Under the pieces are notes generated by a model. That model was given only the letters and a program-made list of their open reading frames with translations, searched no databases and was not told the origin of the DNA. Shown here one piece after another: positions 59,708 to 64,000 of a stretch of 64,000 nucleotides of DNA. Position 1 is the first letter of the stretch, and each line of letters opens with the position of its first letter. The stretch covers positions 1,426,001 to 1,490,000 of the forward strand of contig NZ_AP022573.1 of the NCBI RefSeq assembly GCF_010729105.1, in the 5' to 3' direction. The stretch is from Mycobacterium saskatchewanense. GTDB lineage: Bacteria > Actinomycetota > Actinomycetes > Mycobacteriales > Mycobacteriaceae. The position numbers and the translations under genes are program-made.

Positions 59708-60805
59708 ATGGCACTCAAGTTTTGGGTTACGACTCCCTTCTTCTACCCGGACATGAACCGTCCATGGTCGGAACTCCTCAACGACATGTTGAGCATCGTC
59801 GACGCCGCGGAAGACCTTGGCTTCGAAGGCATCACAATCAACGAGAACCTGTTCCAGAACTACGTCACGAACCCGTCTTCGCTGGCCTTCAGCGCAGTTG
59901 CGGCGGCACGAACGAAACGCCTGCGGATTATGCCGGGCGTTGTGGTACTGCCCTATTACCACCCGCTCCTGATCGCCTCGGAGATGAGCCTCCTAGACCA
60001 TTTGGCACCCGGGCGCATGGGTATCGGAGTCGCACGCGGCGGTAGCAGGTACCAGTTGGACCGCATCGGGGTGGACCCTGCGAAGGCGCGCGCGATCTAC
60101 GAGGAATCACTCGAGATCATCAGGCGCGTGTGGGTCGAGGACGACGTGAGTTACGACGGGCAATTCTTCTCCTTCCCACCAACCACCATCGTTCCGAAGC
60201 CGGTGACGAAGCCGCACCCCAGCATCTGGGTCGCGTCCCAAAGCGTAGAAGGGGCACAGAAGGTCGCACGCGAGGGCCTGAATCTGATCACGGCGCCCAA
60301 CTACGGCAGCTTCGAACCTTACGGGGACCTCGAAGCGCTTCTGCAGAGTTACAACGACGCAGCCGAGGCGAGCGAGCATCCGCGCGGCGAGGTCATGGCG
60401 CTGCGCCACACGTGGGTGGGTCACACGGAGGAGGAAGCACTCGAATACTTCGATGATTTCCTCAACGAATACAACTTCTACATCGCATTCGTGAAGGACG
60501 AGGGCAACAGGGCGAGCCGCGAGGACCGCCTGGCTCCGCGCGGCCTGGGGGACAAAGACCGCAAATACATCGTGGGTGGTCGCGTCATCCCGGAGACCGA
60601 ACGGTTCTCGCGCGAAAAATTAGACGAGAACTACTCCGATCCCATCCTCACCACGCCCGACAAGATGATCGAACGGTTCAAGACCTACGAGAAGCTGGGT
60701 GTCGACCACCTGTCGTGCCTCATCGCGGTGGGCATGCCCCGTGACGCGATCATCAAGCAGATGGAGCTGATGTCCAAGGAAGTCCTGCCGGCGTTCGCCG
60801 AATAG
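59708..60805 (+). CDS. LLM-class flavin-dependent monooxygenase
   Basis: A 365-residue luciferase-like barrel. MALKFWVTTPFFYPDM, AAEDLGFEGITINENLFQ, RIMPGVVVLPYYHPLLIASEMSLLDHLAPGRMGIGVARGG (the classic LLM motif with the non-prolyl cis peptide region), KPHPSIWVASQSVEGAQKVA and a C-terminal IERFKTYEKLGVDHLSCLIA are present. Members use FMNH2 or F420. It follows NAMPT 3 by 81 bases. It could hydroxylate or cleave the heterocycle, free or ribosylated. Confidence 0.9.
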   Translation: MALKFWVTTPFFYPDMNRPWSELLNDMLSIVDAAEDLGFEGITINENLFQNYVTNPSSLAFSAVAAARTKRLRIMPGVVVLPYYHPLLIASEMSLLDHLAPGRMGIGVARGGSRYQLDRIGVDPAKARAIYEESLEIIRRVWVEDDVSYDGQFFSFPPTTIVPKPVTKPHPSIWVASQSVEGAQKVAREGLNLITAPNYGSFEPYGDLEALLQSYNDAAEASEHPRGEVMALRHTWVGHTEEEALEYFDDFLNEYNFYIAFVKDEGNRASREDRLAPRGLGDKDRKYIVGGRVIPETERFSREKLDENYSDPILTTPDKMIERFKTYEKLGVDHLSCLIAVGMPRDAIIKQMELMSKEVLPAFAE

Positions 60806-61033
60806 AAGCGCACACCGGCGCCGCGCAAACCGTGTGTCGGCGGAATCTGTCCACACTGCCCATGAACTCGACGCTTGGTCGAGACGACGTTAGGACAAGC
60901 GCATGCTCCTCGCGGGAGAGCCCGCACCGCTCGACGGTGTTCCCCGATACGCATTCTCGGAGATGGCATCACGACTTCGCCGTCTCTGCCATGATCTGCT
61001 GTCGGCTTCCGACCATCTCGGCGTGGGGGGTTG

Positions 61034-61372
61034 ATGCAGATGCTGTACGAAGTCCGTGAGTACATGGTCATACCGGGACGGCTTTCCACGGTAATCGAGT
61101 TGTTCAACGAGGTGACCCTCGGCTTGTTCGCCAAGCACGAGATGGACCTCGTTCACATCGGCCGGACCTGGATCGGCCAGGAGTCGCTGAACGAACTGGT
61201 CTACACGATGCGGTTCAACGACCTTGCCGAGATGGAAAGCAAGTGGACAGCGTTCCTGCAGGATCCGGAATGGATCGCCGCGATTACCGCGAAAGAGGCG
61301 GACGGACCGCTCTACCAATCCATCAGACGACGGCTGCTCGACCCGGGCCCTTTCGACGTCAAGGCTGGGTGA
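61034..61372 (+). CDS. NIPSNAP-family protein
   Basis: A 112-residue ferredoxin-like-fold protein. MLYEVREYMVIPGRLSTVIELFNE, HIGRTWIG and the central LVYTMRFNDLAEMESKWTAFLQDPEWIAAI match NIPSNAP domains (R-x-Y-x-x-x-P-G and W-x-x-F-x-x-D-P-E-W). Such dimeric barrels often accompany monooxygenases and may bind small hydrophobic molecules. The start follows a GGGGGG stretch. It lies at the right end of the island, 228 bases after the LLM gene. Confidence 0.82.
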   Translation: MQMLYEVREYMVIPGRLSTVIELFNEVTLGLFAKHEMDLVHIGRTWIGQESLNELVYTMRFNDLAEMESKWTAFLQDPEWIAAITAKEADGPLYQSIRRRLLDPGPFDVKAG

Positions 61373-61485
61373 CCGCGGTTATCGCAGACGGCGCGTGCAA
61401 TTCACGGCTGCACGACGAAATCGTGATCTGGCGAACGGCTTCCATTCGTTAAGCAGTCTGTGCCGCGCCATATTTCAGACGCGGG

Positions 61486-62229
61486 TCACTCCTCGGCACG
61501 GCGAAGTGATGCCAGAAACTGGCGTGCCAGCTCATGCAGCTTGATGTTTTGGTCCTGTGATGCGCTAACCAGTCGCTGGAACGCCTCGTCGGGAGTGCAG
61601 CCATGGATGGCCATCAACGCGCCTTTCGCTTGGTCAATTTCGGCTCGTGAGGTAAGGGCGCGTTCCAGACTGGTGACGTTGTCCCGGGTCTTTTGCCATC
61701 GACGGGCGTTGGTGATCGCTTGGCCGGCGCTAACCGTGTAGAGCCGAATCAGCCCTTCGTCGAACGGGTCGAATGCCGATGCGGTGTAGCTGTACACATT
61801 CAGCGAGCCGACGAGTTCCGGCTCGCCGTCGCCGACGAGTAACGGCGCCGACAGGCTCGCCCGGACGCCGAGCTTCGCCGCCTGCTCGGCGAAGTCGGGC
61901 CACCGACGATCCGCGGTGGCGATCTCGACCCGGACGGGTTTGCGCCCCTCAGCTGCTTCGATACATGGCCCTCGACCAGACACCTGCTGAAGATGATCCA
62001 GGGCGATGATCCGTTCATCGGTGCTGGCGGGTGTGCTGCGCTGATCGCCGGTGAGCACCGTGATACTCACGGCATCGGCGTCAGGAATCGCCCGCGCCGC
62101 GGTCTCCGCGACCCGCGCCAGCACGTCGTTCAACGGCTCCTCGGCGGCGAAGACGTCGCGCAGGTCGCCGATGGCCTCTGCTGTGGCATCGAGCCGCCTT
62201 AACGGATCTGGCCGTTCAGCACTCGTCAT
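61486..62229 (-). CDS. GAF and ANTAR domain regulator
   Basis: A 247-residue protein. A GAF domain at residues about 20-165 (ADAVSITVLTGDQRSTPASTDERI, GRGPCIEAAEGRKPVRV, SLSAPLLVGDGEPELVGSLNVYS) is followed by an ANTAR domain (LERALTSRAEIDQAKGALMAIHGCTPDEAFQRLVSASQDQNIKL). ANTAR proteins bind RNA hairpin pairs and prevent transcription termination; the GAF part senses a small molecule. No obvious two-hairpin ANTAR target was seen nearby. Its start overlaps the upstream frame by four bases. Confidence 0.9.
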   Translation of the reverse strand: MTSAERPDPLRRLDATAEAIGDLRDVFAAEEPLNDVLARVAETAARAIPDADAVSITVLTGDQRSTPASTDERIIALDHLQQVSGRGPCIEAAEGRKPVRVEIATADRRWPDFAEQAAKLGVRASLSAPLLVGDGEPELVGSLNVYSYTASAFDPFDEGLIRLYTVSAGQAITNARRWQKTRDNVTSLERALTSRAEIDQAKGALMAIHGCTPDEAFQRLVSASQDQNIKLHELARQFLASLRRAEE

Positions 62230-62594
62230 AGACCCCCGGTTTCTGCTTTCACCAGGTCATGGCGAGCGCTGGCATGTCCGATTCTAACGACCCGTCGCAT
62301 AGCCAACCGCTGATGCCGACCCCTCCTGCCCCGCGTGACCACACTTCGCACCGCCAGCAGCTTGTTCGGATCGATGTCGTCGCCGTCTGCCGGCCAGATC
62401 CGTGAGGGTTTTACGCCACCATCAATCGCCGGCAGGATAGATCCCGGGCGAGGGTTGTCGCGCAACTGCGGCGCGGCCGGTGTTCCGATGTCGAGCGCCT
62501 GGTCGATGCTGATGTATCCGGTCACGATCGAGCCCACGACGAGGAGGCCACCGGGATCGATGGCATCGAAAATGTAGGCGTCGGAGCCGGCCAA
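62226..62594 (-). pseudogene. Uncertain reading frame, possibly a gene remnant
   Basis: A TTG-initiated frame of 122 codons reads AGSDAYIFDAIDPGGLLVVG, then VTGYISIDQALDIGTPAAPQ. Codon use looks coding up to about residue 85, then becomes basic and random. The frame stays open upstream to the stop of the DUF4349 gene but has no good start. It overlaps the ANTAR start by ATGA. It may be a decayed gene; no family recognised. Confidence 0.35.
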
Positions 62595-62651
62595 CGACTT
62601 CAGCTGCGCGGGTGGCTTCTGAACGAAGTGTGGCCTTTCCTTCCGTGCGCT

Positions 62652-64000
62652 TTACGTCGATTCAGAGTTCACGCCAGCACTGCCCGTCCTCCGAAACCGC
62701 CTGCGGCGCATCGCTAACATGACTAGCAGGGCCAGTACGGCAAGCACCGGTATCCACGAGATGAGGAACGCCACCGCCAGCCCGATGCCGCGCAGTACCG
62801 AAAGCAACGACTGCCAGCCGTGCTCGAGCGCGCCGGCGAAACCGCCGTGCGTCGCAGCGGGTTTGGCCGAGATGTCGACGTTGATGGTCGCGTAGGAGAT
62901 TTCGTCACCGAGCGCGGCGCGGCGCGCCCTCAGCGAGTCCAGCTCGGCCTGCCGCTCGGTCAGCGACGACTCCGCGGCGAGCAGGTCGGCAACGTTGCCG
63001 GCCCGGCCCATCAGCTCGAGTAGTCGATTGACCGAAGTTTGTAGGGCTCCGATGCGGGCGTCGAGGTCAACGCGCTGCGCGGTGACGTCGTTGTGGTTGA
63101 TCGACATGGACTCGACAGTCCCGATGTTCTTGGCCTTCACCAGGACCCCGTCGAGCTTGTCCGCGGGGACACGCAGCACGAGCTCCACGGTGGGAGTGGA
63201 TGATCCGGACCGCTCGGACCGCGAATCAACTCGTCCACCCGCCTCGGTGACCGCGCTGACGAGCCGATCGGCCGCCTGGACGGGCTCGGCGACGACCATC
63301 TGCATCGCTCCCGTGGTGACGGTGTCACGCTGGGAGGTGTTGTCCTGCGGCGCTTGTGGTGGCGGCGGAGCCTTGGGTGCCGCGAGCGTGTTCTCGGGCA
63401 TGGGTCCCCGGCCGGGGGGCGCCTCGATTGATCCGGCCGGCTTTCCGCCCACGCCCTGCAACGGCGCGGAGGATCCGTCGCGGCTCAGCGACCAGATCCA
63501 TCCGGCGCCGACCAGCAAGGCTCCCACCAGTGCCAGCGCAATCACGTTGCTCAGCCTGACCATTCGTGCCGCCGGCTTGCCGCGGGGCGCTGTCACCGGC
63601 GTTGTCACCGGCGCCGGCAGCGGGTCCGCCGGGGCAACCGGCGCCGACGCAACCGGCTCGGTGAAGGCGTGGCCGGGGGCCATCGGCTTTCGGGACCGCG
63701 GCACGGCGGCCGGCGCATCGACGTGCCCTCGCATCGGGCCGAAGTCCAATCCGGAGTCCCACCCTGCCGGCGCCTCGACGGGTTGCATGACCCGGTGCCG
63801 CGCCCTCCCCTCCGCGACCGCCCGGCTGTCCACGGCAAGGTATGCCGTGAACCTGCACAGGACGCCGAAGCGCAACGATGTGTCGACGATTCGCTTCGCC
63901 AGGTCCTCCCCGGGAGCCACGGCGTAGCGGTCCTCGAGATCGCGCAGGTGGGTCCGCGCCCACTGAGCGGTTATCGCCGGCGCATCGCGCCGTTGTCCGG
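62652..64000 (-). CDS. VIT/VWA-domain C-terminus fused to membrane-anchored DUF4349 protein (5' end beyond window)
   Basis: The frame is open to the window edge, so the GTG at 63920 is not the true start. Upstream residues THLRDLEDRYAVAPGEDLAK and FGVLCRFTAYLAVD with HRVMQPVEAPAGWD match the tail of VIT/VWA-domain proteins. After a Pro-rich linker comes a transmembrane helix (LSNVIALALVGALLVGAGWIW). Then follows a DUF4349 domain (DRLVSAVTEAGGRVDSRSE, LRVPADKLDGVLVKAKNIG, a coiled coil RQAELDSLRARRAALGDEISYATINVDI), a second helix and a basic tail. DUF4349 proteins are usually separate, so this is an unusual fusion. Function unknown. Confidence 0.8.
   Translation of the reverse strand, partial: GQRRDAPAITAQWARTHLRDLEDRYAVAPGEDLAKRIVDTSLRFGVLCRFTAYLAVDSRAVAEGRARHRVMQPVEAPAGWDSGLDFGPMRGHVDAPAAVPRSRKPMAPGHAFTEPVASAPVAPADPLPAPVTTPVTAPRGKPAARMVRLSNVIALALVGALLVGAGWIWSLSRDGSSAPLQGVGGKPAGSIEAPPGRGPMPENTLAAPKAPPPPQAPQDNTSQRDTVTTGAMQMVVAEPVQAADRLVSAVTEAGGRVDSRSERSGSSTPTVELVLRVPADKLDGVLVKAKNIGTVESMSINHNDVTAQRVDLDARIGALQTSVNRLLELMGRAGNVADLLAAESSLTERQAELDSLRARRAALGDEISYATINVDISAKPAATHGGFAGALEHGWQSLLSVLRGIGLAVAFLISWIPVLAVLALLVMLAMRRRRFRRTGSAGVNSEST

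Overview
The window is high-GC actinobacterial DNA and most probably comes from a slow-growing Mycobacterium. It carries one PE-like repeat protein, a PE/PPE/PPE set with the PPE GxxSxPxxW signature, an Rv0203-type haem-binding protein, a Ddn-type F420 oxidoreductase, a TIGR00027 methyltransferase, ANTAR/GAF and DUF4349 genes, and an alcohol dehydrogenase very like M. tuberculosis AdhC. No tRNA, rRNA, CRISPR array or intact insertion sequence was seen.

Layout. 0-21 kb is mostly housekeeping and membrane genes: a cupin fragment, a DoxX-like protein, two DinB/maleylpyruvate-isomerase-like proteins, a DMT transporter, a soluble MgtE-N/CBS protein overlapping an NRAMP-related transporter with an altered metal site, an MFS transporter divergent from a GntR/FCD regulator, htpG, a thioesterase-like protein, a VIT1/CCC1 transporter, Gly/Pro-rich secreted proteins, methyltransferases, an MscS channel and a YihY/BrkB protein. 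21.6-27.9 kb is a four-gene minus-strand operon. It encodes a FAAL-ACP-thioester-reductase megaenzyme, a PF10118 di-metal protein, an alpha/beta hydrolase and a PDR-type ferredoxin reductase, with a perfect 28-bp palindrome upstream. 28-35 kb holds a lipid kinase, an SDR, a second DMT paralogue, a PE protein with about nine 22-residue repeats, a PrsW-type protease pair and a haem-binding protein. 35.7-37.3 kb is a scar with an IS481-type transposase remnant and an aldehyde dehydrogenase pseudogene. PE/PPE genes occupy 37.6-40.9 kb.

41.3-61.4 kb is an accessory catabolic island and the most interesting part of the window. It has three collinear NAMPT-like phosphoribosyltransferases, two HAD-IB phosphatases, an extra PRPP synthetase, a nucleoside hydrolase, a ribokinase and an NCS1 nucleobase-type permease. 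Around them sit redox or hydrolytic enzymes: Old Yellow Enzyme, LLM flavoenzyme, AdhC-like ADH, a phosphotriesterase-like metalloenzyme, a GATase1-like protein and a NIPSNAP protein. A LacI-family regulator is encoded with them. Nine 14-bp sites related to TAGAAACGTTTCTA lie in front of the transcription units, including the cupin gene at 36.2 kb, and define a probable regulon.

Read together, these enzymes could close a ribose cycle: base + PRPP to ribotide, to riboside, to base + ribose, to ribose-5-phosphate, to PRPP. My inference is that an imported N-heterocycle is carried as a ribotide or riboside while the redox and hydrolytic enzymes modify it, and that the ribose is then recovered. 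The third NAMPT-like protein has lost the base-stacking tyrosine of the family, which suggests a base other than nicotinamide. The window ends with an ANTAR/GAF protein and a VIT/VWA-DUF4349 fusion that runs off the right edge.
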